Shown: positions 30,969 to 39,630 of the stretch, piece after piece
Layout of the letters: the number at the start of each line of letters is the position of its first letter
Numbering within the stretch: the first letter of the stretch is position 1
Source: Arenicella chitinivorans
GTDB lineage: Bacteria > Pseudomonadota > Gammaproteobacteria > Arenicellales > Arenicellaceae
Direction: 5' to 3'
DNA: 64,000 nt
Assembly: GCF_014651515.1 (NCBI RefSeq)
Contig: NZ_BMXA01000002.1
Coordinates: forward strand, 310,001-374,000
Notes under the pieces: model-generated
Seen by the model: the letters and a program-made list of their open reading frames with translations, nothing else
Told to the model about the DNA's origin: nothing
Databases searched by the model: none
Made by a program: the position numbers and the translations under genes

Positions 30969-32741
30969 TTAGCCTGCCGCCCCATTTTGCAAGGCGTTGC
31001 GGATTGCGGTTTGCAGTTGCTCTGAGTAAATCGGCTTGTGCAGCAGTTTGGCGCGTGCTTGGGACGCTTCCTGCAGGCGGTCCGGTGCGGTGTCGCCAGT
31101 AACCAAAATGGCGGGAATATTCGGATGAATGCTGCGAATGCCCTGCAGCGCATCAATCCCACTGGTGTGATCACGTAGTCGTAAATCCACAATCGCGAGT
31201 TCTGGCGAATCGGTTTTGGCGATTTGAATCGCCTCTTCGATGGTTTCTGCCGGGAGTACCACGCAGTCGAGGGCTTCTAAGTACACTTGGGTCGCAAGCA
31301 GGATATCGGTCTCATCATCGACAACCAGCACGCGCAGTCGATTAAACGAGTAACTCGGTTTGTTTGCGTGGGCCTGAGTGAGGGTATCGCTGCCACGATT
31401 GAGATGTAGAATAAACTCCGTCCCGTGGCCGACGGCAGAGCGGAGCGTGAGGCGTATATCCAACAGAGTGCATAAGCGACTGACAATCGACAGCCCAAGG
31501 CCCAGGCCTTTGCTGCGATCACGGTGTGGATTATCAACTTGATAAAACTCTTCGAATACCAGCTTTTGCTGATCCTTAGCGATGCCGATGCCTGTGTCTT
31601 TCACGCTGACGATAACGTCGTCTTCGCACCACACGCTGATCACCACACTGCCTGCCTCCGTATACTTAATCGCGTTGGCTAACAGATTTCGTAACAGTCG
31701 CTCCAATAAGGTCGGATCGGTGTACGCAGGGGCTCGGTCCGGCGTTTCGATCTGGATGGTGAGTCCTTTTTCAGTCGCAAAAGGTAAGAACTCAGACTTA
31801 AGACGGCGCACCGTGGCGGTGACGTCGGTATCCGACAAGTTTGGAGTGACAATCCCCGCATCAAGTTTTGAAATGTCGAGTAAAGAATCCAATTGAACAG
31901 CGAGGCTATGCAGGGCTTTGTCCATGGTGCCCGTGATTTCGGTGATTCGCTCATCATTATTATCGCTGGTGGCGTTGCGTGAGATCAGCGCAGCAGTAAG
32001 TAGCGAGAGCGTGTGTACCGGTTGACGTAGGTCGTGACTCGCGGCCGCGAGAAAACGCGTTTTCGCGGCATTTGCTGCTTGAGATTCGCCCAATGTTTCG
32101 GAGAGGCGATGATTAATATCGGCGTATTTTTGTCGCATCTCGACGGAGTTACGAAACAAGTGATTGATTTCTTTTGAGATGCTTAGCAATGCATAGTTCA
32201 TGAAAACAAGAAACGAGCTAAGCACATAGACCTTCCAAACGCCTTGCCCCTCCGATGGCGGAAACACTGACCACATCAACGCGAGGGATGAGAGTACCAA
32301 GGTCACGTAGGGTGCTGTGGCTTTCATAAACCCGGCATTGGTGATCACCACGCCAATCACAAGGTAACCCATTACCAAGGTCACCAAGACGGCGTCCACC
32401 ACGCTCATGTTAGGAAAAAAAAACAGTGACAAGCAGAGTATCACGGCGTTCGCGAAGCTCAACCAGTAAATAAATCGCAGGCGCTGCGCTTCGCGATAGC
32501 GATCCTGCCGCAGTACATAGCGAATACACCAAGCCCGCCCAAACAGCGCCAGGATTGATAAGGTCAGCCAAGCCAGTACCCAGCCAGCAGAGGAATCACC
32601 AATGGCGGCGGTCGCAATCACAATCAAGCCGATAAACACGGGCAGAGGGTTGCGGCGCAAGTTGTTTCGCGACAGGACTAGAAACTCCTGCTCGAGACTG
32701 CGCGGCATTGTTTGCTTATTGCGAAGCGAAGAATCGCTCAT
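30969..32741 (-). CDS. Hybrid sensor histidine kinase with C-terminal receiver
   Basis: A 590-residue protein. About six N-terminal membrane helices (about 30-190) are followed by a short coiled region, HisKA with FLAAASHDLRQPVHTLSLL (phospho-His about 235), a HATPase domain with NLLANAIKYTEAG, VSVKDTGIGIA and GLGLGLSIVSRL, and a receiver with VLVVDDETD, AIVDLRLRDHTSG and a conserved Lys in LLHKP. The sensed signal is unknown and no periplasmic domain is evident. ATG 32741 (MSDSSLRNK) has GAGAGG at good spacing; starts at 32786 and 32750 are less likely. The 17-bp site lies 63 bp upstream. It probably phosphorylates the convergent LuxR regulator. Confidence 0.9.
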   Translation of the reverse strand: MSDSSLRNKQTMPRSLEQEFLVLSRNNLRRNPLPVFIGLIVIATAAIGDSSAGWVLAWLTLSILALFGRAWCIRYVLRQDRYREAQRLRFIYWLSFANAVILCLSLFFFPNMSVVDAVLVTLVMGYLVIGVVITNAGFMKATAPYVTLVLSSLALMWSVFPPSEGQGVWKVYVLSSFLVFMNYALLSISKEINHLFRNSVEMRQKYADINHRLSETLGESQAANAAKTRFLAAASHDLRQPVHTLSLLTAALISRNATSDNNDERITEITGTMDKALHSLAVQLDSLLDISKLDAGIVTPNLSDTDVTATVRRLKSEFLPFATEKGLTIQIETPDRAPAYTDPTLLERLLRNLLANAIKYTEAGSVVISVWCEDDVIVSVKDTGIGIAKDQQKLVFEEFYQVDNPHRDRSKGLGLGLSIVSRLCTLLDIRLTLRSAVGHGTEFILHLNRGSDTLTQAHANKPSYSFNRLRVLVVDDETDILLATQVYLEALDCVVLPAETIEEAIQIAKTDSPELAIVDLRLRDHTSGIDALQGIRSIHPNIPAILVTGDTAPDRLQEASQARAKLLHKPIYSEQLQTAIRNALQNGAAG

Positions 32742-32803
32742 CGTATCCATCCTCTCTAGTTCATTCTGTCTACGATTGTGCATCACCGGCTAGGGCAATA
32801 CCA

Positions 32804-32820
32804 CTAAACCAAAGTTATAG
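32804..32820. promoter_or_regulatory. 17-bp site 3 (histidine kinase gene)
   Basis: CTAAACCAAAGTTATAG, identical to site 2. It lies 63-79 bp upstream of the kinase start, a position compatible with promoter control. Confidence 0.65.
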
Positions 32821-32961
32821 TTAGACGATGATGTTGCCTTTAGTGCGATGTTAACGGGTTGATATCGCTCAGATTTCTACCGATGTTAAAGGCTGTTATG
32901 ACACTGCAACCAATTTTATAAGGTCGTCCTTCCATAGTGGCGTGTCGAGCAGCTGGAAGTG

Positions 32962-33822
32962 CTATTGTGCTCGATCGGTTCGAGTTGCGGCCAGATTCTT
33001 TTTAATGGCTTTGATATTCTTCTCGACGCGGTCTCCAAGTTTAAGTGCCACTGTGGTCGCCAGCATATCAATGACGGCTAGATGAATAATGCGCGAGGTC
33101 ATGGGCGTGAACAGGTCGGTGTCTTCGGCCGTTACGGCGTTCAGCACATACTTGCATTGTCCAGCGAGAATCGATGATTGGGACGTGATGCCGATGACCG
33201 TGGCGCCCCCTTTTCTTGCGAGCTCGGCATTGATGATCATGGCATCAGTGCGCCCAGTGTATGAGATAAATACCGCGACATCGTCGCTGTCCATCATTGA
33301 GCAGGCCATACGCTGGTTGATGTAGTCGGTGTGTGCGATTACCGGCATGCCAAAGCGAAAAAACTTGTGCTGTGCGTCCAAGGCAACCGAGCTGGACGCG
33401 CCCATTCCGAAAAAATGCACACTTTTGCATTTAGCAATTGCGCTGGCGGCGGCGTCCAGTACGTCTGGGTTAATCGTATTTGCAAGTGACTGAATACTGC
33501 CCTGAATCGACGTCATGATTTTTTTGATCACCATCGAGCTATCGTCATCGCGACTCAGGTTCTCGACGAACAGTTGACCATTGGATGAAATCTCTTGTGC
33601 GAGCCGGAGTTTAAAATCCGGATAGCCATCGCAGCCAAGTTTGTGGCAGAAGCGATTTACCGTCGGTTCGCTCACTTCGGCCGCAGACGCAAGAGACGCG
33701 ATCGACTGATGGATTACCGATGATGGGTCAGCTTGAATAATCACCGCCAGTTTACGGTCGGATTTGCTCAGGCGAACAATGTCGCTATTCATTAGCTGAA
33801 GTAATGATGTCTGTGCTTGCAT
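32962..33822 (-). CDS. hexR: HexR, RpiR-family regulator of central sugar metabolism
   Basis: A 286-residue protein. The N-terminal RpiR HTH (about 1-77) contains SIASLASAAEVSEPTVNRFC and HKLGCDGYPDFKLRLAQ; the SIS domain (about 115-250) contains VHFFGMGASSSVALDAQHKF and ISYTGRTD, the sugar-phosphate site. HexR represses Entner-Doudoroff and related genes and is released by KDPG. ATG 33822 (MQAQTSLL) is chosen over 33861 because AAGGGG lies just ahead. It is divergent from gap, with HexR-like boxes between them. The neighbourhood (gap, zwf-pgl-edd-eda, glk) is its classic regulon. Confidence 0.92.
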   Translation of the reverse strand: MQAQTSLLQLMNSDIVRLSKSDRKLAVIIQADPSSVIHQSIASLASAAEVSEPTVNRFCHKLGCDGYPDFKLRLAQEISSNGQLFVENLSRDDDSSMVIKKIMTSIQGSIQSLANTINPDVLDAAASAIAKCKSVHFFGMGASSSVALDAQHKFFRFGMPVIAHTDYINQRMACSMMDSDDVAVFISYTGRTDAMIINAELARKGGATVIGITSQSSILAGQCKYVLNAVTAEDTDLFTPMTSRIIHLAVIDMLATTVALKLGDRVEKNIKAIKKNLAATRTDRAQ

Positions 33823-33864
33823 GCTGGTCCCCTTCTCACGGTATGTGACACGCGGTCGCATTTT

Positions 33865-33879
33865 TGTAATTAACTTTCA
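33865..33879. promoter_or_regulatory. HexR box, hexR side
   Basis: TGTAATTAACTTTCA, close to the HexR consensus known from gammaproteobacteria (TGTAATTAAATTACA). It lies 43 bp upstream of the hexR start, suggesting autoregulation. Confidence 0.6.
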
Positions 33880-34010
33880 ATAATAGCCGAATATCCTGTA
33901 TTTATCAGGCTAAATTGAAAGTCATGCGATTCCATGCAGTTTTCGGGCCACTGCGCGTGATATTTTCTATGTAGCTAGATTACAGAAAATTGGTTTTTTA
34001 ACTAATAAAT

Positions 34011-34025
34011 TGTAATTAACTTACA
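34011..34025. promoter_or_regulatory. HexR box, gap side
   Basis: TGTAATTAACTTACA matches the HexR consensus at 14 of 15 positions, 140 bp ahead of the gap ATG. The rest of the 342-bp hexR-gap region holds no gene. Confidence 0.75.
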
Positions 34026-34164
34026 GTCTGTGCTAATCTTTGACTTATAGCGTGGTGGCGAGTTCACCAAAACGCACAACTTTAACTCGGTATTTGTTGA
34101 GCAGAACGCAGATTCGAGCGCCTCGCGTCAACAAAACCTTACGCACTTAAGAGCAGGTATCAGG

Positions 34165-35196
34165 ATGTATAAAATTGCGATTAATGGGTTTGGCCGTATC
34201 GGACGGAACGTGCTTCGCGCGATGTACGAGTATCGCAAGCATGATCAAATTCAGGTGGTTGCTATTAACGACTTGGGTGAGGCGGCGATCAATGCCCATT
34301 TATTGAAGTATGACACTGTGCACGGCGAGTTTGCGTCGAGCGTCAGCGTTGATGGTGACAACTTGATTGTTGCAGGCGACAAAATTCGCGTGCTGGCTGA
34401 ACGCAACCCAGCTGATTTACCTTGGGCCGAAATGGGCGTTGATCTGGTGCTGGAATGCACCGGTTTATTCACTACCCGCGAAGCCGCCAGTGCCCATCTT
34501 GACGCGGGTGCGAAGAAAGTATTGGTTTCTGCACCAGGTAAAAATATGGACGCCACCGTTGTGTACGGCGTTAACGACGATGTGCTGACACCAGCGCATC
34601 GCATTGTTTCAAATGCGTCATGCACCACCAACTGCCTCGCGCCGATTGCTAAGGCTCTGCATGAGTCACTCGGCATTGAGAAAGGCTTGGCTAATACCGT
34701 GCACTCCTATACTAACGATCAGCGTTTAAACGATGTCTATCACACCGATCTGCGTCGCGCGCGCGCTGCTGCGCACTCAATGATTCCGAGCAAAACTGGT
34801 GCTGCTGCGGCCATTGGCTTGGTAGTGCCTGAGTTGGATGGCAAGCTGGATGGTTTATCTGTCCGAGTTCCAACCTTGAATGTGAGCTTATTGGATTTGA
34901 CGGTAACGGTGTCACGTGAGACCACTGTCGAAGAAGTGAATGAAATCTTAGCGAAAGCGGTTGCGACCACCAAAGAAGACGTGTTCAAAACCAATGAATT
35001 GCCGTTGGTCTCAAGCGACTTTAATCACAACCCAGCGTCCAGCATTGCGGATGTAACGCAAACGCGTGTCTTTGGCGACATGGTTAAGATTCTAGCTTGG
35101 TATGACAATGAGTGGGGTTTCTCGAACCGCATGATTGACACCGCCAACCGGATGTTGGAGTTGGGTGTAGACCTGGAGCTGTCAAAAGCCAGCTAA
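34165..35196 (+). CDS. gap: Glyceraldehyde-3-phosphate dehydrogenase, type I
   Basis: A 343-residue protein. The NAD-binding start is [19 protein letters not shown]; the catalytic Cys lies in [12 protein letters not shown] (about residue 152); HSYTNDQR and [12 protein letters not shown] are the usual signatures. [20 protein letters not shown] is the pattern of the Pseudomonas-type Gap found beside Entner-Doudoroff genes and distinguishes it from erythrose-4-phosphate dehydrogenase. It oxidises the triose phosphate released by KDPG aldolase. GAGCAGG ahead of the ATG serves as ribosome-binding site. It is divergent from hexR and likely HexR-controlled. Confidence 0.93.
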   Translation: MYKIAINGFGRIGRNVLRAMYEYRKHDQIQVVAINDLGEAAINAHLLKYDTVHGEFASSVSVDGDNLIVAGDKIRVLAERNPADLPWAEMGVDLVLECTGLFTTREAASAHLDAGAKKVLVSAPGKNMDATVVYGVNDDVLTPAHRIVSNASCTTNCLAPIAKALHESLGIEKGLANTVHSYTNDQRLNDVYHTDLRRARAAAHSMIPSKTGAAAAIGLVVPELDGKLDGLSVRVPTLNVSLLDLTVTVSRETTVEEVNEILAKAVATTKEDVFKTNELPLVSSDFNHNPASSIADVTQTRVFGDMVKILAWYDNEWGFSNRMIDTANRMLELGVDLELSKAS

Positions 35197-35229
35197 AAAA
35201 ACATGCGATGACACAGACATCATCGCGTG
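35196..35229 (-). terminator. Intrinsic terminator on the minus strand
   Basis: Bases 35202-35211 pair with 35220-35229 (core GCGATGA / TCATCGC, one G-U pair). On the minus strand the stem is followed at once by seven T. It would end minus-strand transcripts coming from the alpha-glucosidase gene, whose stop is 277 bp upstream in that direction. It may also stop gap transcription. Confidence 0.75.
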
Positions 35230-35505
35230 CTCCGGTCAAGCGCTAAATTGCATGGTGCGGAGATGTTAAGAGAATGCAACTGTTTAGACAGTGACAACGA
35301 TTTCGTGGAATGGACGTGTTGTTAGCAAGGATGCTGTTTTCTCTCTTTTTAATTCCTCGTTTTTGACAGCATCGCGCTCACCTGGTGAGCGAAGCCACCT
35401 TTGCACAGGCGGTCACGGTTGCCAGACGACAAACCTGCCAGCGGGAAACCCGGTACGGTCCTGCGCCCCGACGACATCAGTGACGCGCAGGGTTGCCCCA
35501 CTAAG
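35230..35505 (-). other. GC-rich structured segment, long 3' UTR or small RNA
   Basis: Between the alpha-glucosidase stop and its terminator. It has perfect stems CGCTCACC/GGTGAGCG (35375-35382 with 35384-35391) and CCTGCGC/GCGCAGG (35460-35466 with 35485-35491), plus a short CGGG/CCCG hairpin near 35442. No ORF with a credible start is seen. I cannot match it to a known RNA family. Confidence 0.45.
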
Positions 35506-37176
35506 TTAGATACAGAGTGCGAAGCCATATGGCCCTAGCTCGATAGTGCCATTGTCGTTGCGTTTAGCGCCATTGCCGAGTGCAATTTGACTACCAGCGG
35601 CCGCGTTCCAAACGGCTGTAGAATCGCTCAAATTGAAGCAGGCATGAATCTCAGTGTCATGGTTAGTGCGCCGAAATACCAGCAGTTGATCGGTGCTCGA
35701 GCTGGTGTTCAAATTGATCTCACCACTCACCAAAGCGGGCATGGTGCGACGCCATTGTAAGAACTGTTTGTAAAAATTCAGCACTGACTCAGGGTCTTGT
35801 TGTTGCACACTGACATTGTTGCGGCGATGGGCGTCGTCGACAGGTAGCCACGGCTTGCCATCTGAAAAGCCGGCATTGGTCGATGAGGTGTCCCAGGCCA
35901 TTGGCGTGCGACACCCATCGCGCCCCTTAAAGTCTGGCCAGAATTCAATACCAAACGGGTCTTGTAAGTCCTCGCGCGCAATATCGGCTTGAGTAAAACC
36001 GAGTTCTTCGCCTTGATACACGCAGAGCGTGCCGCGCAAGCTGGCTGCGAGCACGAGTGCCATTTTGGCGAAGTCATTATTGTGCTTGCCAGAACCCCAA
36101 CGCGAAACTACGCGTGTTACATCATGGTTGCTAACGGCCCAGCATGGCCAGCCTTCGCCAATTACTTCTTCAAGCGCGCCGACGGTGTGCAGAAAGTGAT
36201 GCGGGGAAAACTCATCAGCCAACAATTCAAAGTTATACCCCATGTGCAATCGAGTCTTGCCTTGGGTGTATTCAGCCAGCGTTTTGAGGGAGTCTTCAGA
36301 ATTAATTTCGCCCAATGTCACTGTGCCAGGATAACGATCGAGCAAGGCGCGCACCGACTCCAGAAAAGCGATGTTCTCGCTTTGTGTGTTGTCGTAAAGA
36401 TGATATTGCGCAGCATAAGGGTTGTCAGGAGAAAACCCGCGACCGGTACGTTTTTCGACTGGCTTGAATGGGTTGTCTCGTAGTGATTGGTCGTGGTAGC
36501 AGAAATTAATCGCGTCCAGTCGAAAGCCATCAACGCCGCGCTGTAACCAGAATTCGAGTTCGTGCAGGATCTGCTGTCGCAGTGCGTCGCTGTGGAAGTT
36601 GAGGTCGGGCTGAGACTTTAGAAAGTTGTGGAGATAGTACTGTTGTCGACCTTCGTGCCACTCCCATGCTGAGCCCCCAAAAATTGAAATCCAGTTGTTG
36701 GGTGGCGAACCGTCGGCCTTGGCGTCGGCCCAAACGTACCAGTCTGCTTTGGGGTTTGTTTTCGAGCGACTGCTTTCTTGAAACCACGCATGTTGGTCAG
36801 AGGTGTGACTGAGCACTTGGTCAATCACGATCTTGAGCCCATGTTGTTTGGCCTTGGCGATCAGTTCATCGAAATCAGTGAGCTTTCCGAAGATTGGATC
36901 AACATCGCGGTAGTCGCTGATGTCATAACCAAAGTCTTTCATAGGCGACTTGAAAAACGGAGACACCCATAACGCGTCGACGCCAAGTTCGGCAATGTAA
37001 TCGAGTTTTTTTATTATTCCTTGTATATCACCAATCCCATCACCGTTGGTGTCGCAAAAACTGCGCGGATACACTTGATAAATGACGGCACCGCGCCACC
37101 ATTCGTGCTGCGCTTGGGTCGCGTTGGATTCAGTTATTGACAGGCTGTGGCCTGACTTTAAAGATACATTTTTCAC
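35506..37176 (-). CDS. GH13 alpha-glucosidase (cytoplasmic)
   Basis: A 556-residue protein without a signal peptide. GH13 regions: GVDALWVSPFFKSPMKDFGY, IVIDQVLSHTS, nucleophile in GFRLDAINF (about residue 221), acid/base in TLGEINSE (about 283) and transition-state residue in VSNHDVTR (about 346). The start WWRGAVIYQVYPRSFCDTNG is typical of oligo-1,6-/alpha-1,4-glucosidases. It would release glucose from maltose and maltodextrins for the adjacent glucokinase and Entner-Doudoroff genes. It is divergent from the exported amylase gene. Exact linkage specificity is not determinable by eye. Confidence 0.9.
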   Translation of the reverse strand: MKNVSLKSGHSLSITESNATQAQHEWWRGAVIYQVYPRSFCDTNGDGIGDIQGIIKKLDYIAELGVDALWVSPFFKSPMKDFGYDISDYRDVDPIFGKLTDFDELIAKAKQHGLKIVIDQVLSHTSDQHAWFQESSRSKTNPKADWYVWADAKADGSPPNNWISIFGGSAWEWHEGRQQYYLHNFLKSQPDLNFHSDALRQQILHELEFWLQRGVDGFRLDAINFCYHDQSLRDNPFKPVEKRTGRGFSPDNPYAAQYHLYDNTQSENIAFLESVRALLDRYPGTVTLGEINSEDSLKTLAEYTQGKTRLHMGYNFELLADEFSPHHFLHTVGALEEVIGEGWPCWAVSNHDVTRVVSRWGSGKHNNDFAKMALVLAASLRGTLCVYQGEELGFTQADIAREDLQDPFGIEFWPDFKGRDGCRTPMAWDTSSTNAGFSDGKPWLPVDDAHRRNNVSVQQQDPESVLNFYKQFLQWRRTMPALVSGEINLNTSSSTDQLLVFRRTNHDTEIHACFNLSDSTAVWNAAAGSQIALGNGAKRNDNGTIELGPYGFALCI

Positions 37177-37326
37177 AACAATTTATAGTTCTTTTGTTTC
37201 CTGACTCGCCGATTATTGGGGGCTGGCAGCGGTAATACCGCGAATCACCGTCAACCGCGAGTGCTTCTCCACCTTATGCGCTCCATAGTAGTGCGATAAG
37301 CTGATTATGGGGAGATACCAAGGCTT

Positions 37327-37374
37327 TGAATACGTATGTAACGTGGGTTGCAAGTGATGAATACGTATGTAACG
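37327..37374. promoter_or_regulatory. Paired 17-bp operators TGAATACGTATGTAACG
   Basis: Two identical copies, at 37327-37343 and 37358-37374, start-to-start distance 31 bp (about three helical turns). Each contains the palindrome ATACGTAT with a central CG, as is usual for LacI-family operators. They lie between the divergent alpha-glucosidase and amylase genes; the LacI protein at 41144 is the obvious candidate ligand. Confidence 0.6.
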
Positions 37375-37585
37375 ACTTTCAGCCTGCAGCAACTGTGCGT
37401 AAGCTGTGATGATGCAATTTGGCTAAGTTGTGCGTGCAATGTTGGTATTCGGCGTACTGAAAGTTGTTATTGGGATTCCGTGCTAAGCCTGATCTTGGAA
37501 AAGGCAAGCATGAGAAAGCGACTGACAAACCCGCAACGGCTCACTTAACTATCCATTCTCATTATTTTCTAGCTCCCTTCGAGTT

Positions 37586-37622
37586 AATCCCGTTTACCAA
37601 TTGAGGCAGCGGGATTTTTTTT
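37586..37622 (+). terminator. Orphan intrinsic terminator
   Basis: AATCCCG (37586-37592) and CGGGATT (37610-37616) flank a 17-nt loop and run into a T tract of eight. It is 100 bp upstream of the amylase start, on the same strand, with no gene ahead of it. Confidence 0.75.
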
Positions 37623-37721
37623 AAGCTCCAAGGCATATTTACCCGAGCGAGAAATTGTTTGATGATGAAACAGACTTGCCACCTTGCATAACCACCAACC
37701 ACTATTGCAGGAGACCATAAG

Positions 37722-39584
37722 ATGCATAAAGCACGTGTCCAGACCCTATTTATCGCGATTTTGATTTTTAGTTTGACTCGAGCCGCCTACGCGGAAAGTC
37801 TAATTGACCGCATCGAACCGCCGTTCTGGTGGACTGGAATGGCCGAGCAGACGGTGCAGTTGATGGTTTACGGCAAGAGTATTGGCAAAGCCACGGTTAC
37901 GTCATCGAACCCCAGTATTATTGTCCAAAACGTCCACACCACAGACAATCCCAACTATATATTTGTTGATCTGACAACGGAACTTGAGCAGGGTGAGGCC
38001 AACACAGCGCTCCGGTTTGAATTGGATGACGGCGCACAGCAAACGGTTCGTTATACGTTCAACGCGCGTGCTGCCGGATCGGCAGAGCGTGCCGGCTTTT
38101 CATCCAAAGATGTGGTTTATTTGCTGACGCCGGACAGGTTTGCTAATGGCAACCCGAACAACGATGCGGTCGCTGGCTTAACCGAACAGCCCAATCGGTC
38201 GCACCCTGGTGGACGGCATGGTGGAGACCTGCAGGGAATAACGCAAAACCTGGCATACCTTGCGAACCTGGGTATCACTCAGTTGTGGTTGAATCCAATT
38301 CAGGAAAACAATGAGGCGACGTACTCATATCATGGCTACGCCATCAGTGACTTATATCAAGTTGATGCGCGCCTGGGTGGAAATCAAGCTTTGCTAAGCA
38401 TGACAGCTCGTGCTCGCGAACTCGGAATTGGTGTAATCATGGACAGCATTCCCAATCACATTGGTGCCGAGCACTGGTGGATGCGCGACCTGCCAAGTAA
38501 AGATTGGATTCATAATGAGGGGAAATTTACCCAAACCTCGCATCGGCATGAAATGATCCAGGATCCCTATGCGCCAGAAAGTGAGCGTCGGGAATTCAAC
38601 GACGGCTGGTTTGTACCGAGCATGCCGGATCTGAATCAATCCAATCCGCTGCTGGCAAATTACATTGTGCAAAACACCATTTGGTGGATCGAGTATGCCG
38701 GTTTGAGCGGTTTGCGAGTCGACACTTTGCCGTATGCGGACAAGCACTTCACTCGTGATTACAATCAGCGCATTTTGGCCGAATACCCCAACCTCAATAT
38801 TGTTGGTGAAGAATGGAGTACCAATCCGGCCGTTGTCGCTTATTGGCAGCGCGGCAAACTAAACCAGGATGGTTTTGATGCCGGTTCGCCAAGTTTGATG
38901 GATTTTCCGTTGCAGGAAGCGCTAATTCAAGCCTTAACTGAACCCGAAGCCGACCGCAAAGGCTTAATGCGTTTGCATGTCATGCTGGCGAATGATTTTC
39001 AGTATCCAGATGCCGATAACCTCGTGGTGTTGAGTGATAATCACGATATGAACCGCGTGCACACCTGGCTCAAGCAGGATGTGGCGTTGACAAAAATGGC
39101 GCTTGGGTTTTTGTTTACCATTCGCGGTATCCCTCAGTTGTTCTATGGCACCGAGATTTTGATGGATAATACCGGTACCGACGACCACGGCGTGATTCGC
39201 AGTGACTATCCCGGTGGCTGGGTCGGAGATACGGTAAACGCATTCACCGGTCAAGGCCTTACCCAAGCGCAGCTCGACATGCAGAATACGGTTCGCGAAT
39301 TGCTGAATTGGCGTAAGCACAGCGTCGCTATCCACTCGGGAGAGTTGGTGCACTACGTGCCGAAAGATGGCGTGTATGTGTATTTTCGAGTCCACAAGGA
39401 TGACGTGGTAATGGTGTTGATGAATAAGAACGAGCAAACTAAGCAAATCAATACGGCGCGCTTCAAAGAGACGCTCGGCGCGCATACTCGCTGGCAGGAT
39501 GTATTAACGCAGGCCACCGGTGAATTGGCGACGGGCATTTCGGTTCCCGCTAAAACCACGATGATTGTCGAACTAAAACAATAA
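37722..39584 (+). CDS. Exported GH13 cyclomaltodextrinase/alpha-amylase (SusA-like)
   Basis: A 620-residue protein. The signal peptide (to about 24, ending AAYA) is followed by an N-terminal beta domain (about 28-115) like that of cyclomaltodextrinases, then the catalytic barrel: DVVYLLTPDRFANGNPNND, GVIMDSIPNHIG, nucleophile in GLRVDTLPYADKHF (about residue 333), acid/base in IVGEEWSTNP (about 364) and VLSDNHDMNR (about 437). A C-terminal beta domain follows. It would act in the periplasm on imported maltodextrins or cyclodextrins. It is followed by an SLC45-like transporter, so the pair forms an uptake unit. GCAGGAGA before the ATG is a good ribosome-binding site. Confidence 0.9.
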   Translation: MHKARVQTLFIAILIFSLTRAAYAESLIDRIEPPFWWTGMAEQTVQLMVYGKSIGKATVTSSNPSIIVQNVHTTDNPNYIFVDLTTELEQGEANTALRFELDDGAQQTVRYTFNARAAGSAERAGFSSKDVVYLLTPDRFANGNPNNDAVAGLTEQPNRSHPGGRHGGDLQGITQNLAYLANLGITQLWLNPIQENNEATYSYHGYAISDLYQVDARLGGNQALLSMTARARELGIGVIMDSIPNHIGAEHWWMRDLPSKDWIHNEGKFTQTSHRHEMIQDPYAPESERREFNDGWFVPSMPDLNQSNPLLANYIVQNTIWWIEYAGLSGLRVDTLPYADKHFTRDYNQRILAEYPNLNIVGEEWSTNPAVVAYWQRGKLNQDGFDAGSPSLMDFPLQEALIQALTEPEADRKGLMRLHVMLANDFQYPDADNLVVLSDNHDMNRVHTWLKQDVALTKMALGFLFTIRGIPQLFYGTEILMDNTGTDDHGVIRSDYPGGWVGDTVNAFTGQGLTQAQLDMQNTVRELLNWRKHSVAIHSGELVHYVPKDGVYVYFRVHKDDVVMVLMNKNEQTKQINTARFKETLGAHTRWQDVLTQATGELATGISVPAKTTMIVELKQ

Positions 39585-39630
39585 ACCGCCTGCTGCTGTG
39601 AGCACAGCGCACTGCTGAGGAGAATAACCA

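Larger units (their letters stand above)
37177..37721. other. 545-bp regulatory region between the two GH13 genes
   Basis: It contains an exact 17-bp direct repeat (37327-37343 and 37358-37374) and an intrinsic terminator (37586-37622) that has no credible ORF upstream of it on the same strand. The plus-strand stretch 37375-37585 is a candidate small RNA or attenuated leader of the amylase gene. Confidence 0.5.

Noticed and set aside
34165-35196. Erythrose-4-phosphate dehydrogenase (Epd) instead of Gap
   Set aside because: [20 protein letters not shown] and the HexR/Entner-Doudoroff context fit Pseudomonas-type Gap better.
35291-35509. 72-codon plus-strand ORF after gap
   Set aside because: GTG start without ribosome-binding site, overlaps the alpha-glucosidase stop, and coincides with stem-loop structure; more likely non-coding.
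37348-37548. 66-codon ORF between the GH13 genes
   Set aside because: It begins at TTG inside the second operator repeat, has no ribosome-binding site and has no protein-like pattern.
38964-39485. 173-codon minus-strand ORF inside the amylase gene
   Set aside because: Lies wholly opposite conserved GH13 sequence; His/Ile-rich shadow translation.
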